Source of the DNA: Chelativorans alearensis
GTDB taxonomy: Bacteria; Pseudomonadota; Alphaproteobacteria; Rhizobiales; Rhizobiaceae
DNA length: 64,000 nucleotides
Direction of reading: 5' to 3'
NCBI RefSeq assembly: GCF_010993735.1
Contig: NZ_WQNI01000009.1
Coordinates: forward strand, 62,001-126,000
Made by a program: the position numbers and the translations under genes. The notes below the pieces were generated by a model. That model had not been told where the DNA came from and did not search any database. It saw nothing but the letters and a program-made list of their open reading frames with translations. Position 1 is the first letter of the stretch, and the number at the start of each line of letters is the position of its first letter. Below, in pieces: positions 47,624-56,584 of this stretch.

Positions 47624-48838
47624 TCATGTGGCCCTGCTCCTCGAACGCCGCAGCAGGGCGGCCGCACTGCTCGCCGCTGCGAAACAGAGAACGAGACCTG
47701 CCGCAGCGGCGAATGTCCAAGCATATCCGACCTTGCTGATCATCGGTGTTGTTGCAAATGGAGAGACGATCTGCCCGACAAAGACGGATGTCGTGAGAAT
47801 TCCACCGATGACGCCGCGGCGTTCCGCGGGGGCAATCATGAGAGCCAACGTGACAAAATTCGGCATCACGAGAGCAAAGCCCAACCCGATCGCAATCGCA
47901 CCGGCAAGCGTTGCCGCAAACTCCGGGCTTGAAGCTATGCCTGCGAAACCGAGTGCCATGAGCACATATCCGGTCGCAAAAACGCCGATCTCGCCGAACC
48001 GGCCGCTCGCCCGGTGATAGGCGAGCGCGGCCAGCCCGCCCGCCAGCGTGAGAGCACCGAGAACGATGCCTGTCCCTGACGCGCTATCGAAGCCTCGCGC
48101 AGCCAGAAGGAAGGGAATCTGAGTTGGCATGATAAAGAAGAGCGCCGTCGTCCCCATCTGGAGTGCTGCGAGGCCCATCACCGGCCCAAACCACTTTTCG
48201 CCGAGAGGTGCGAGGGATTGACCGGGCGCGGCCGCGCGGTCGCACCGAACGGCTGGCTCTGCAATCACCCTCCAAACCAGCAGCAAAAGCAGAACGGGCA
48301 AGGCATAGACCGCGAAGGGCAAACGCGGCGAGGTCGCGGCAAGCCAGCCTGCGAGCGTGATAAAGGCGAACCCGCCAAAGTTCCGCGCCGAGACCTGCAG
48401 ACCCGCGAGGCGTTTTAGAGCGGTGCCTTCGTAGTAGTCCCCGATAAGCGCCGTTTGAGATGTCATGATCATCGCCACCGCGAGGCCGAGCGCGAGCCTG
48501 CTCGTCAGGATGGACGTCAGATCAGCGAGGTAGAGGCCAGCGCTGCCCGTGATCGCGAACAGCAGGATGCCGGTCAGCAGAAGCCAGCGCCGGCCGAGAC
48601 AGTCCACCGCCAACCCGGCAAGCGGAGCGCAGAAAATGACGGTGAGAGAGGGCGCCGGGACCAGCAGTGTCGTCATGAACCGCGCATTGGGATGGTCGGC
48701 GAACAACTCCGCAAGCCCGCCCAGAGCCGGGCTGATCGTGGCGTTGGCCATCGTGGTCAGTGAGGCGGCGAACAGTAGGGCGAGCGCTCGGGGGTCGCGC
48801 AACACAGCACCACGATCCACGATCATTTCGGACGACAT
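47624..48838 (-). CDS. MFS transporter
   Basis: A 404-residue major-facilitator protein with about twelve membrane segments. The loop 2-3 motif is APLAGLAVDCLGRRWLLL. The neighbourhood (divergent MerR regulator with a MerR-type promoter) suggests an inducible exporter of a toxic compound. ATG 48838 has AGAGGAAG seven bases upstream; the longer frame is not supported. Confidence 0.9.
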   Translation of the reverse strand: MSSEMIVDRGAVLRDPRALALLFAASLTTMANATISPALGGLAELFADHPNARFMTTLLVPAPSLTVIFCAPLAGLAVDCLGRRWLLLTGILLFAITGSAGLYLADLTSILTSRLALGLAVAMIMTSQTALIGDYYEGTALKRLAGLQVSARNFGGFAFITLAGWLAATSPRLPFAVYALPVLLLLLVWRVIAEPAVRCDRAAAPGQSLAPLGEKWFGPVMGLAALQMGTTALFFIMPTQIPFLLAARGFDSASGTGIVLGALTLAGGLAALAYHRASGRFGEIGVFATGYVLMALGFAGIASSPEFAATLAGAIAIGLGFALVMPNFVTLALMIAPAERRGVIGGILTTSVFVGQIVSPFATTPMISKVGYAWTFAAAAGLVLCFAAASSAAALLRRSRSRAT

Positions 48839-48875
48839 AGCTTGCTTCCTCTTGCAGATTTCGAGCAGGAAGCGC

Positions 48876-48906
48876 ATGCTACAAATTCAAGCCAACTTGA
48901 GGTCAA
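48876..48906 (-). promoter_or_regulatory. MerR-type promoter with 19-bp spacer for the MFS gene
   Basis: Read on the minus strand: TTGACC (48906-48901), a 19-bp spacer, TAGCAT (48881-48876). The spacer contains the dyad TCAAG-TTGG-CTTGA. Over-long 19-bp spacers with a central dyad are the established architecture of MerR-activated promoters. The dyad also resembles the SoxR box (14 of 18 positions). Confidence 0.75.
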
Positions 48907-48916
48907 TAGGGAAACT

Positions 48917-49348
48917 ATGAAGGTTCTCGACATCGGCGAGGTGGCTGCGCAAACGGGCCTGCCGCCATCCGCTCTGCGGTATTACGAGGAGGTAGGGCTC
49001 ATCGCTTCGATTGGGCGAAAGGGGCTGCGGCGGCAGTTCGATCCTCAGACGATCCTGCAGCTTTCGCTGATCCAGCTTGGCCGGTCAGCCGGGTTCTCGC
49101 TGGACGACATCCGGGGAATATTCGGTGCCGACGGTCAGCCGGATCTGCCGCGCTCCGAGCTTCATGCCCGTGCGGACGAGATAGACCGACAAATTCGAGA
49201 TCTCACAAAGTTGCGCGAGGCGCTCCGCCATGTCGCAGATTGCCCGGCGCCGTCTCATATGGAATGCCCCACATTCCGCCGCCTGCTGCATATCGGAAGT
49301 AGGCGCGGCCGACCCCTACCCCGATCTCGGCCTGGGGAACGCCGGTAA
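48917..49348 (+). CDS. MerR family transcriptional regulator
   Basis: A 143-residue regulator. HTH and wing: LDIGEVAAQTGLPPSALRYYEEVGLIASIGRKGLRRQFDPQTILQLSLIQLGRSAGFSLDDIRGIF. A coiled dimer helix follows, then DCPAPSHMECPTFRRLL with two cysteines, fewer than the four needed for a SoxR iron-sulfur cluster. It is divergent from the MFS gene. AGGGA precedes ATG 48917. The last residues (SRRGRPLPRSRPGERR) are basic. Confidence 0.9.
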   Translation: MKVLDIGEVAAQTGLPPSALRYYEEVGLIASIGRKGLRRQFDPQTILQLSLIQLGRSAGFSLDDIRGIFGADGQPDLPRSELHARADEIDRQIRDLTKLREALRHVADCPAPSHMECPTFRRLLHIGSRRGRPLPRSRPGERR

Positions 49349-49498
49349 TTGGTGCGTCCTGCTGGTTCAACACCTGAGCTGCAGAACGCCCTGGCTGCCC
49401 ATTGGCGCGATCAGGATCGCAGGTTCCACTCCAACTTCATTAAATTTTTACCCAAATCTCCCATTCATGCGCTTTCCCATGAATTGCGTGTGAAGGTT

Positions 49499-49708
49499 AT
49501 GACCAAGAAGCTTGCAACTTTCTGTCTCTTGGGCGGCATGCTTGCCGCTACGGCCGGTTGTTCGACGACTGACAAGACGATAACCGGCGCAGCGGCCGGC
49601 GGCATCGGCGGCGCAGTGGCCGGCAACGCGATCGGCGGAAGCGGGGGCGCCTTGATCGGCGGCATCGGCGGCGCGGTCGCCGGCGGCATGATCGGCCGGA
49701 ACCTCTAG
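49499..49708 (+). CDS. Glycine-zipper small lipoprotein
   Basis: A 69-residue precursor: signal MTKKLATFCLLGGMLAATAGC with lipobox ATAGC (Cys21), then glycine-rich repeats GAAAGGIGGAVAGNAIGGSGGALIGGIGGAVAGGMIG, a 2TM glycine zipper as in Rickettsia 17-kDa-type outer-membrane lipoproteins. Function unknown, probably envelope. AAGG precedes ATG 49499; the frame is open upstream but not coding-like. Confidence 0.82.
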   Translation: MTKKLATFCLLGGMLAATAGCSTTDKTITGAAAGGIGGAVAGNAIGGSGGALIGGIGGAVAGGMIGRNL

Positions 49709-49714
49709 CGCTCC

Positions 49715-49787
49715 GCGCCCATATGGGCGCACAAAGGGCGCCTTTGAAATCTCATCGGCCCGAGAATCGACCCGATTCTCGGGCCGA
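49715..49787. terminator. Cluster of three perfect dyads between convergent genes
   Basis: GCGCCCATATGGGCGC (49715-49730), CAAAGG-GCG-CCTTTG (49732-49746) and a 15-base stem starting TCGGCCCGAGAATCG with loop ACC (49755-49787) follow each other. The last is the strongest and probably ends transcription from both sides. Confidence 0.6.
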
Positions 49788-49802
49788 TTCCGTGACACGA
49801 CG

Positions 49803-50921
49803 TCACGACGCGCGGCGCGCCGTACCATCCTCCTCGGCGGCAACCGCCGGACGGGCCCCCTCAGCCTTGGCCATCATCAGGGGCCCCACCCCCTTGGGAT
49901 CGTCGGCGACCACCGGCTCAGTCAGATAATAGCCTGCGGTACCGTCACGGTAGACGCCGGAATAGCCGCCGAGGCCCGCCACGCGGCAGATGCCGCCGAG
50001 GCGGACAATGCCGTCCTCCGACCGTTGCAACGCCCTCTGCGTCAGCGCCAAAAGGCTCTCCCGGCCGAGCGCGGCAGCGCCGTCGAGGAGCCCCAGCCTG
50101 CCGGCCTTGATGAGCGCATATGTCAGCATGGCCGTGGCGGAGGTCTCCGCGTAGTTGCCGACAAGATCGGGCCGGTCGATCACCTGCAGCCACATCGCCT
50201 CACGCGTGCGGAAGCCGGCGATGCGCTTCAAGAGCGCGGTTGCTTCCTCGGCAATGCCCATCTCGCCGGCATGCTCCATTCCGATCAGCTCGATGATGTC
50301 GACCAGCGCCATGGCGAGCCAGCCCAGGGCCCGCGCCCAGTGGGCGGGCGAGCGGCCGGTGTCCGGATCGGCCCATTGCTGCTTGCGACTTTCGTCATAG
50401 CCGTGCGCGTAAAGCCCTGTCCTCGCCTCGTGGGTAAGCGAGAGCGCGATCTGCAACTGGAAAAGCGCATCATAGACAAGGGCCTCGTCGCCCGTCATGC
50501 GGGCAAACTCGATCTGGAAGGGCAGTCCCATATAGAGGCCGTCGAGCCAGATCTGCCAGGGATAGATTTTCTTGTGCCAGTAGACGCCAGACTCGGTCCG
50601 CGGATGTCCAGCAAGCTGCCGGGCAAGCAGCCTGGCAGCGGCAGCGTATTTCTCCTCGCCGGTCAGACCGTGAAGATAGATCAGCGCCCTGCCGGACAGG
50701 ACGTGGTCGATGTTGAATTCGTCGACGGAGTAGCCCGCCAATTCTCCCTCGGGCGAGACCTGCGCATCCACCAGACGCGTCAAGTGCGCGAGCCATCGCT
50801 CCTCACCCGTAGCAAGATGCAGAAGGGCAAGCCCGCGATAGACGCAGCCGTCCTCGTAGCACCACGTTCCCCCCTTATAGGGCGCGTAGGCCGCGGCATA
50901 AGTGTCGAAATACGCCATCAT
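49803..50921 (-). CDS. GH105 unsaturated rhamnogalacturonyl/galacturonyl hydrolase
   Basis: A 372-residue (alpha/alpha)6-barrel enzyme of glycoside hydrolase family 105 (YteR/YesR). It releases the 4,5-unsaturated uronic acid from the non-reducing end of pectin lyase products. The conserved segment WQIWLDGLYMGLPFQIEFAR holds the probable catalytic Asp127, and HWARALGWLAMALVDIIE is the typical late motif. No signal peptide is seen, so it acts in the cytoplasm after uptake by the adjacent ABC importer. ATG 50921 or 50918 may be used. Confidence 0.9.
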   Translation of the reverse strand: MMAYFDTYAAAYAPYKGGTWCYEDGCVYRGLALLHLATGEERWLAHLTRLVDAQVSPEGELAGYSVDEFNIDHVLSGRALIYLHGLTGEEKYAAAARLLARQLAGHPRTESGVYWHKKIYPWQIWLDGLYMGLPFQIEFARMTGDEALVYDALFQLQIALSLTHEARTGLYAHGYDESRKQQWADPDTGRSPAHWARALGWLAMALVDIIELIGMEHAGEMGIAEEATALLKRIAGFRTREAMWLQVIDRPDLVGNYAETSATAMLTYALIKAGRLGLLDGAAALGRESLLALTQRALQRSEDGIVRLGGICRVAGLGGYSGVYRDGTAGYYLTEPVVADDPKGVGPLMMAKAEGARPAVAAEEDGTARRAS

Positions 50922-51077
50922 GCCGCGGCCACTCCCCCCGCCCTCCCCGGACGCTCCAATCTTTCCCCAAACGCCGCAAAGGCGCGGCAAGGCACACCGA
51001 AAGGAGGAAAAACGGGCGCAGGGGGGATGGGATGGTCCGGGGTCATCGGTGCCATTCGGAAAGAACTTCAGCAGAAA

Positions 51078-51102
51078 GCGGCGGCGGGGAACCCGCCGCC
51101 GC
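51078..51102 (-). terminator. Terminator-like hairpin after the sugar-binding protein gene
   Basis: GCGGCGGCGGG and CCCGCCGCCGC form a perfect 11-base stem nine bases after the stop at 51111. On the minus strand it is followed by TTTCTGC. It may lower expression of the downstream GH105 gene. Confidence 0.6.
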
Positions 51103-51110
51103 GGTGGATA

Positions 51111-52376
51111 TCAGAACTTCGCCAGGACGCCGTTCACGCCCTCGATGATTTCCGTTGAGGCATCGGCCGCGGAGATATTGCCGTAGGCGAACTCCTCCAG
51201 CGTGTCCTTGAAGATCTCGCGCACCTCGGGATGCTCGTTGAAAGGCGAGACCGTCGGCCCCTCGGCCTCGATGACGAGCTTGTGCGCTTCCAGCAGCCGC
51301 GGGTGGATGGCGCCGCCTTCGGCGAGTGTCTCTGCCGCGATCCGGCTCGCCGGTATGCCGCGTGTATCGCCAAGCGCCTCGATGCCCTCGGGCTCGTTCA
51401 GGAGGCAGTTGACGATCTGGGCGGCCGCCTCCGGGTTCTCGCTGTTCTTGGAGATGGAGAAGAGCATGGACGGCTTCCGGTACACACCCGCCGTCGCGGC
51501 ATCTTCGACCGTCAGGAGCCCCACAGGCACGAGCTCGCCGTTCTCGATGGGATCGTTGAACTTCCCATAGGTCGAATCCCATTCATAGGAGCCGGCGATC
51601 TTGCCCTCCGACCAGGCAGGCAGCTCGAACAGATCCACGTTGCCACCCCCCGCGACCGTCTTCCAATCGCGGATGACACCCTTGTCTGCAAGGCTCTGGT
51701 TGAACTCGATGCCCTTTTGCAGTTCCTCCGTCGTCCAGGCGACGGTGTTGGTGGCGGGATCGACGAGATCCTTGCCCGTCATCTGCGTCGTCACCAGCGA
51801 GACGTTGAGGATGGCGCCCAGCCCTTGATCTCCCCCTTGCGCGTCGAAGGGATAGTAGTCCTCGCCCAGCTTCTCCTTGAAGACGGCGGCGGCCTCGATC
51901 AATTCGTCCCAGGTGGTGGGCAGAGGAAGTCCGGCTTTGTCGAAGGTGGCTTCGTTGAAGAAGAAGACGCGGCCGGTGGTGGAGACCGGAAGGCCGTTCA
52001 GCTTGCCGTTCACGGTGGCGCTATCGAGCTGGTCCTTCGACCACTGGCTCAGGTCGATGGTGTCCGAGTACTCGTTCAGGTCCGCAAAGCCGTCGCCTTC
52101 GAGCGAGAAGAGCGGCAGCCAGGGCCAGTTGATCTGCATGATGTCGGCCTCGGTGCCGCCGGCAAGCTGCGTGGCCACCTTCTCCTGATGGCCGGTCCAG
52201 CCGGTGAATTCCGGCTTGATCGTGTGGCCATGCTTCTCGCCGCAGGCTTTCAGGGCCTCCTGTGTCGCCACATGGCGGCTGTCGCCGCCCCACCAGGACA
52301 TGCGCAGATCCGCAGCCGAAGCGGAGCCCGCACTGAGGGCCATGATCACGGCCAATGCTGTCGTTGTCTTTCTCAT
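51111..52376 (-). CDS. togB: ABC sugar transporter substrate-binding protein (oligogalacturonide type)
   Basis: A 421-residue periplasmic binding protein with signal peptide MRKTTTALAVIMALSAGSASAA. The start of the mature part DLRMSWWGGDSRHVATQEAL and ADIMQINWPWLPLFS resemble binding proteins of the TogMNAB oligogalacturonide system. It is the last gene of the four-gene ABC unit and is followed by a strong hairpin. The substrate is inferred from GH105 and kdu neighbours. Confidence 0.85.
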   Translation of the reverse strand: MRKTTTALAVIMALSAGSASAADLRMSWWGGDSRHVATQEALKACGEKHGHTIKPEFTGWTGHQEKVATQLAGGTEADIMQINWPWLPLFSLEGDGFADLNEYSDTIDLSQWSKDQLDSATVNGKLNGLPVSTTGRVFFFNEATFDKAGLPLPTTWDELIEAAAVFKEKLGEDYYPFDAQGGDQGLGAILNVSLVTTQMTGKDLVDPATNTVAWTTEELQKGIEFNQSLADKGVIRDWKTVAGGGNVDLFELPAWSEGKIAGSYEWDSTYGKFNDPIENGELVPVGLLTVEDAATAGVYRKPSMLFSISKNSENPEAAAQIVNCLLNEPEGIEALGDTRGIPASRIAAETLAEGGAIHPRLLEAHKLVIEAEGPTVSPFNEHPEVREIFKDTLEEFAYGNISAADASTEIIEGVNGVLAKF

Positions 52377-52402
52377 TTCATCCTCCCAAGTTTCTTTCGG
52401 GT

Positions 52403-53527
52403 TCAGGCATTCGCCGAGAGACTGACATTCCTCCCCGTCTCCCGGTCGAAGATGTGGACGGCCGTCTCGCGCGGGACGAGCCGGATGCGGTCATCACGTA
52501 TGTCCTCAGGGTGGTACTGTTCGGAGGGCACGACGACGACGATGCGGATATCGCCGACGTCGACATAGAGGTAGACCTCGTGGCCCATGAACTCGATGTG
52601 CGAGACGTGGCCTTCCAGAGCGTTCTCCTCGTCGTTTGTCGCAATGCGCAGATGCTGCGGCCTGACGCCGAGAAGCACATCGCCGCCGCGCATGCCGAGG
52701 CGGCTGCCGACATCTTCGCCGAAGGTGAGCATCTGACCTGCCAGGCCGATGTTGACGCCGCCATTCACGGCAAGCGCACCCTCCATCAGGTTCATTTCCG
52801 GGCTGCCGATGAAACCGGCGACGAAGGCGTTCTCCGGCCGGTTGTAGAGCGTGACGGGATCCGCCACCTGCATGATGCAGCCGTCCTTCATCACGCAGAT
52901 GCGGTCGCCCATGGTCATGGCCTCGGTCTGGTCATGCGTGACGTAGACGACGGTCGAGGACTGGCCCTCGCGCTTCAGCCGCTTGTGCAGGTCGGTGATG
53001 CGCACGCGCATGGAGGCGCGCAGCTTGGCGTCCAGGTTGGACAGGGGCTCGTCGAACAGGAAGACGTCCGGCTTCTTGATGAGCGCCCTTCCCACCGCCA
53101 CGCGCTGCGCCTGACCGCCCGAAAGCTGCTTCGGCAGCCGGTCGAGCAGCGGATCGATCTCGAGGGTGTTCGCCACCGCCTCGGTAGCATCCTCGATCTC
53201 CGGCTTCGGCCGGCGCTTCAGCTTCAGGCCGAACGCCAAGTTGCTGCGCACCTTCATGTGCGGGTAGAGCGCGTAGTTCTGGAACACCATGGACACGCCG
53301 CGCTGGCCAGGCGCCAGGTTGTTGACGATCCTGTCGCCGATGCGGATCTCGCCGCCGGTGATCGTCTCGAGCCCGGCGATCATCCTCAGCGTCGTCGACT
53401 TGGCGCAGCCGGAAGGGCCGACCAGCACCATGAACTCGCCGTCGTCGACATCGAGGCTGATGCCGTGCACCGCCTTGAAGGAATTGCTGTAGACCTTTTC
53501 GAGGTTCCTGATCTGCAGGCGGGCCAT
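52403..53527 (-). CDS. togA: ABC sugar transporter ATP-binding protein (UgpC/MsmK/TogA type)
   Basis: A 374-residue ATPase of the CUT1 class. Walker A VGPSGCAKSTTLRM (Ala in place of the commoner Gly), signature QLSGGQAQRVAVGRAL, Walker B DVFLFDEPLSNLDA, switch VTHDQTEAM, and a C-terminal TOBE-like domain. It powers uptake through the two adjacent permeases. Four bases separate it from the preceding permease gene. Confidence 0.92.
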   Translation of the reverse strand: MARLQIRNLEKVYSNSFKAVHGISLDVDDGEFMVLVGPSGCAKSTTLRMIAGLETITGGEIRIGDRIVNNLAPGQRGVSMVFQNYALYPHMKVRSNLAFGLKLKRRPKPEIEDATEAVANTLEIDPLLDRLPKQLSGGQAQRVAVGRALIKKPDVFLFDEPLSNLDAKLRASMRVRITDLHKRLKREGQSSTVVYVTHDQTEAMTMGDRICVMKDGCIMQVADPVTLYNRPENAFVAGFIGSPEMNLMEGALAVNGGVNIGLAGQMLTFGEDVGSRLGMRGGDVLLGVRPQHLRIATNDEENALEGHVSHIEFMGHEVYLYVDVGDIRIVVVVPSEQYHPEDIRDDRIRLVPRETAVHIFDRETGRNVSLSANA

Positions 53528-53531
53528 GAGC

Positions 53532-54440
53532 TTAACCTTTCACTCCACCGGTGGAGATGCCTTCGATGAAGTATTTCTGGGCCAGGAAGAACACGGTGAG
53601 CGCGGGCACCAGCGCCAGCACCGACATGGCCAGAATGCGGTTCCACTGGAACGCCTCGGTCGTGTCGATCGACAGCTTGAGGGCCAGCGAGATAGGATAC
53701 TTGTCGACCGAGGAGAGATAGATGAGCGGCCCGAGGAAGTCGTTCATCGTCCACATGAACTGGAACAGGCACACCGAGATCAGTGCCGGGGCCAGCATGG
53801 GCACGACGATATAGATCAGCGTCTGCAGCGTGTTGGCGCCGTCGACGCGCGCCGCCTCCTCCATGTCGCGCGGGATGGCGCGCAGGAACTGGATCAGCAT
53901 GAAAACAAAGAAGGCGTCGCCCGCAAAGGCCGAGGGCACCCACAGCGGCAGGAAACTATCGAGCCAGCCGAGGTCGCGGAACAAAAGATATTGCGGGATG
54001 CGCGTCACCACGTTGGGCAGGAGAAGCGTGGCGATCAGGGTGGCGAAGAGGATGCGCTTTCCCGGAAACTCGAAGCGGGCGAAACCGTAGGCCACCGCCG
54101 CACAGGAGATCGCGGTGCCGATCGTCTTCGGCAGGATGATGAGGAAGGTGTTCCAGAAGAAGGTGGCGAAGGTGTAGGGCGTGGAGGTCCTCCAGCCTTC
54201 GATATAGCCGGTCAGCGTCGGCTCCGACGGGATGAAGCCTGGATTGGCGAAAATCTCCGAGTTGGTCTTGAAGGAGGCGCCGATCAGCCAGATGAGCGGG
54301 TAGAGCATGAGGAAGCCCACCCCCGCCAGCAATGCATAGCGCACGGCCGAGGAGATGGCGTGCATGCGGCGGCCTTCGGCCAATGCGCGTGCGGAAGCGA
54401 GCTCGGCGGTGGTGGCGCGGACGGTGATCTCTTCTGCCAT
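53532..54440 (-). CDS. togN: Carbohydrate ABC transporter permease (TogN-like)
   Basis: A 302-residue CUT1 permease with about six membrane segments. The cytoplasmic coupling loop EEAARVDGANTLQTLIYIVVPMLAPA is the EAA motif. It begins two bases after the first permease gene. Confidence 0.9.
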   Translation of the reverse strand: MAEEITVRATTAELASARALAEGRRMHAISSAVRYALLAGVGFLMLYPLIWLIGASFKTNSEIFANPGFIPSEPTLTGYIEGWRTSTPYTFATFFWNTFLIILPKTIGTAISCAAVAYGFARFEFPGKRILFATLIATLLLPNVVTRIPQYLLFRDLGWLDSFLPLWVPSAFAGDAFFVFMLIQFLRAIPRDMEEAARVDGANTLQTLIYIVVPMLAPALISVCLFQFMWTMNDFLGPLIYLSSVDKYPISLALKLSIDTTEAFQWNRILAMSVLALVPALTVFFLAQKYFIEGISTGGVKG

Positions 54441-54442
54441 CG

Positions 54443-55327
54443 TCAGCTCCGCTTGTCGCCGGCGTAATAGACCCAGTGCCGCGACGACCAGAAGGCGATC
54501 AGCGTCAGCACCATGATGATGGCGAACAGCACCCAGGCGATCGCCGAGGCATAGCCCATGTGGAACTTCTTGAAGGCCTCCTCATAGATGTAGAGGGGCA
54601 AGAGGTAGGTCGATTTCAGCGGCCCGCCCTCGGTGATGACGTAGGGCCCGTTGAACTCCTGGAAGGCCTGGACCATCTGCATGATCAGGTTGAAGAAGAT
54701 GACCGGCGTGATCAGCGGCAGGGTGATATAGACGAAGGTATGCCACTTGCCGGCGCCGTCGATCGCGGCGGCCTCGTAAAGCGTCTTGTCGATGCTCTGG
54801 AGGGCGGCCAGGAAGATGACCATGGCCGAGCCGAACTGCCACAGGCGCAACAACGTGATTGTGAAGAGGGCATTGCCCGGATCGCCGAACCAGTTCACCG
54901 CCTCGCCGCCGAAGGCGGTGATCGCCATGTTCACCAGCCCGGCATCGGCGAAGATGTAGCGCCACAGCACCGCCACCGCGATCGATCCGCCGAGGATCGA
55001 CGGCACGTAATAGGCGGTGCGGAAGAAGTTTATGAATTTCAGCCGGTAGTTCAGGATGTAGGCGATGAAGAGCGCGAAGATCAGCTTCAGCGGCACCGTC
55101 ATGAACACATAGAGAAGTGTCACCGAGAGCGACTTGCGGAAGGTCCTGTCGCGGGTAAAGAGCTCGGTATAGTTCTCCAGCCCCGACCACTGCGGCGGCC
55201 GCATCAGACTGTAGTCGGTGAAGCTCAGATAAAAGGACGCGACGAAGGGGACCGCCGTGAAGATCAGAAGCCCGGCGATATACGGCGCCACATAGGCAAG
55301 GCCGAGATATTTGCTGTCGCCGCCCAT
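54443..55327 (-). CDS. togM: Sugar ABC transporter permease (TogM-like)
   Basis: A 294-residue CUT1 permease and the first gene of the ABC unit. Six membrane segments; EAA loop YEAAAIDGAGKWHTFVYITLPLITP. Its start faces the AraC gene across 241 nt, which should hold both promoters. Confidence 0.9.
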   Translation of the reverse strand: MGGDSKYLGLAYVAPYIAGLLIFTAVPFVASFYLSFTDYSLMRPPQWSGLENYTELFTRDRTFRKSLSVTLLYVFMTVPLKLIFALFIAYILNYRLKFINFFRTAYYVPSILGGSIAVAVLWRYIFADAGLVNMAITAFGGEAVNWFGDPGNALFTITLLRLWQFGSAMVIFLAALQSIDKTLYEAAAIDGAGKWHTFVYITLPLITPVIFFNLIMQMVQAFQEFNGPYVITEGGPLKSTYLLPLYIYEEAFKKFHMGYASAIAWVLFAIIMVLTLIAFWSSRHWVYYAGDKRS

Positions 55328-55568
55328 CAGCCGGCCCGGTTGAGGGAGCCGTCGCCGATAAAGGCTATTGCAGCGCTGCGGGTATCTGCGAAATCATGCA
55401 TGTCGATGGCACAAGACGACACCGCCGGCCTGCACTGGCAGACCGATACAGACTCCCGGTATCGTCGATTCCTCCCAGAATGACGTGTTTTTTCGCGCTT
55501 GCCGCGATGACTGGAGCCAGTATCCTGCTGTAAAAGCCAGTTTGAAATTGACAAATCTGGAAAAAAGG

Positions 55569-56486
55569 ATGGACAAAATCGAAGGCGGCATTCTGGCAGG
55601 GATTCCAGAGAACGCGCTGAAGCTCACCCTCACCCGCTCGACCATCAAGATGCAGCACTCGCGCACCTGGCGCGTCGACAAGTCGAACAGCGTGCACGAC
55701 CTCGTCATCTGCCTCACCGGCGGCGGCGGCTATATGGTCGATGGCGGCGCTTACACGCTGGCGCCCGGCGACGCGATGCTGATCCCGGCGGGCAGCCGCT
55801 TCGTCGGCTGGCATGCCTCGGGCGAAGCCTATACGGGGGTCGCCCAGCACTTCACGCTCGACCTCTTCGGCAAGCACGACCTCATCGCGCAGATGCGCAT
55901 CAACCGGGCCGTGCGCTTCTCACGCTGGCCGCTCCTGGAGCCGGTGGTGCGGTACTATCACGACATCGCGCCGGCTTCCTCGACGACGCTTATCCAGCAC
56001 CACCTCTTCATGTTCATCCTCATCGAGTTCCTGGAGGACGCGTTCATCGCCTGGAACGCACAGCCCGTCAGTGCGGTGGGAAACGCGGACGGCATCTCGC
56101 TCGGCATCATGCTGGCGGCAACACGGATCACCGCCGACCCGCTGGACGAAGACATCGCCGAGCGCGTGGTCGCCGATGCACCCTACAATCCGGACTATTT
56201 CAAGCGCGAGTTCCGCCGCCAGATCGGCTGGACGCCGAGGAAGTTTCAGGAATTCAAGCGCATGGAGCGGGCGATGAACCTGCTTGCCAGCGGCAACACC
56301 GTGGGCGAGACGGCCGCACTCGTCGGCTATTGCGACGTCTACTACTTCTCACGCATGTTCAAGCGCCACATCGGCACCAGCCCCGCCGGCTACAAGCTGG
56401 CGGTGAGGGAGAGCCAGGACGGCAAGTTCCCGCGCGGCGAGGAGGACGGGCAGATCATCTATCCGCTGGTGGAGAGGGTGGAGTGA
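55569..56486 (+). CDS. AraC family transcriptional regulator
   Basis: A 305-residue regulator. N-terminal cupin-like sensor (HDLVICLTGGGGYMVDGGAYTLAPGDAMLIPAGS) and C-terminal double HTH (ADAPYNPDYFKREFRRQIGWTPRKFQEFKRMERAMNLLASGNTVGETAALVGYCDVYYFSRMFKRHIGTSPAGYKL). It is divergent from the ABC importer and probably activates it in response to a pectin-derived sugar. ATG 55569 has GGA at ten bases. Confidence 0.9.
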   Translation: MDKIEGGILAGIPENALKLTLTRSTIKMQHSRTWRVDKSNSVHDLVICLTGGGGYMVDGGAYTLAPGDAMLIPAGSRFVGWHASGEAYTGVAQHFTLDLFGKHDLIAQMRINRAVRFSRWPLLEPVVRYYHDIAPASSTTLIQHHLFMFILIEFLEDAFIAWNAQPVSAVGNADGISLGIMLAATRITADPLDEDIAERVVADAPYNPDYFKREFRRQIGWTPRKFQEFKRMERAMNLLASGNTVGETAALVGYCDVYYFSRMFKRHIGTSPAGYKLAVRESQDGKFPRGEEDGQIIYPLVERVE

Positions 56487-56523
56487 GGGCCCTGCCCACG
56501 GCGAAGCGCAATCATAACTACGC

Positions 56524-56570
56524 CGTCATCCCCGACAGCCTCCGCTATCGCTCCGGCTTCCGGAATGACG
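56524..56570. repeat. REP-like palindromic element, copy 1
   Basis: CGTCATCCCCGACAGCC and GGCTTCCGGAATGACG form imperfect arms around TCCGCTATCGCTCC. It lies between the convergent araC and kduD genes. A second copy with the same outer and central sequence is at 62824-62881. Confidence 0.7.
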
Positions 56571-56584
56571 CTGCGTAGAGTTAA

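Noticed and set aside
48885-48902. SoxR operator and the MerR gene as soxR
   Set aside because: The dyad is SoxR-box-like, but the regulator lacks the four clustered cysteines for the iron-sulfur cluster.
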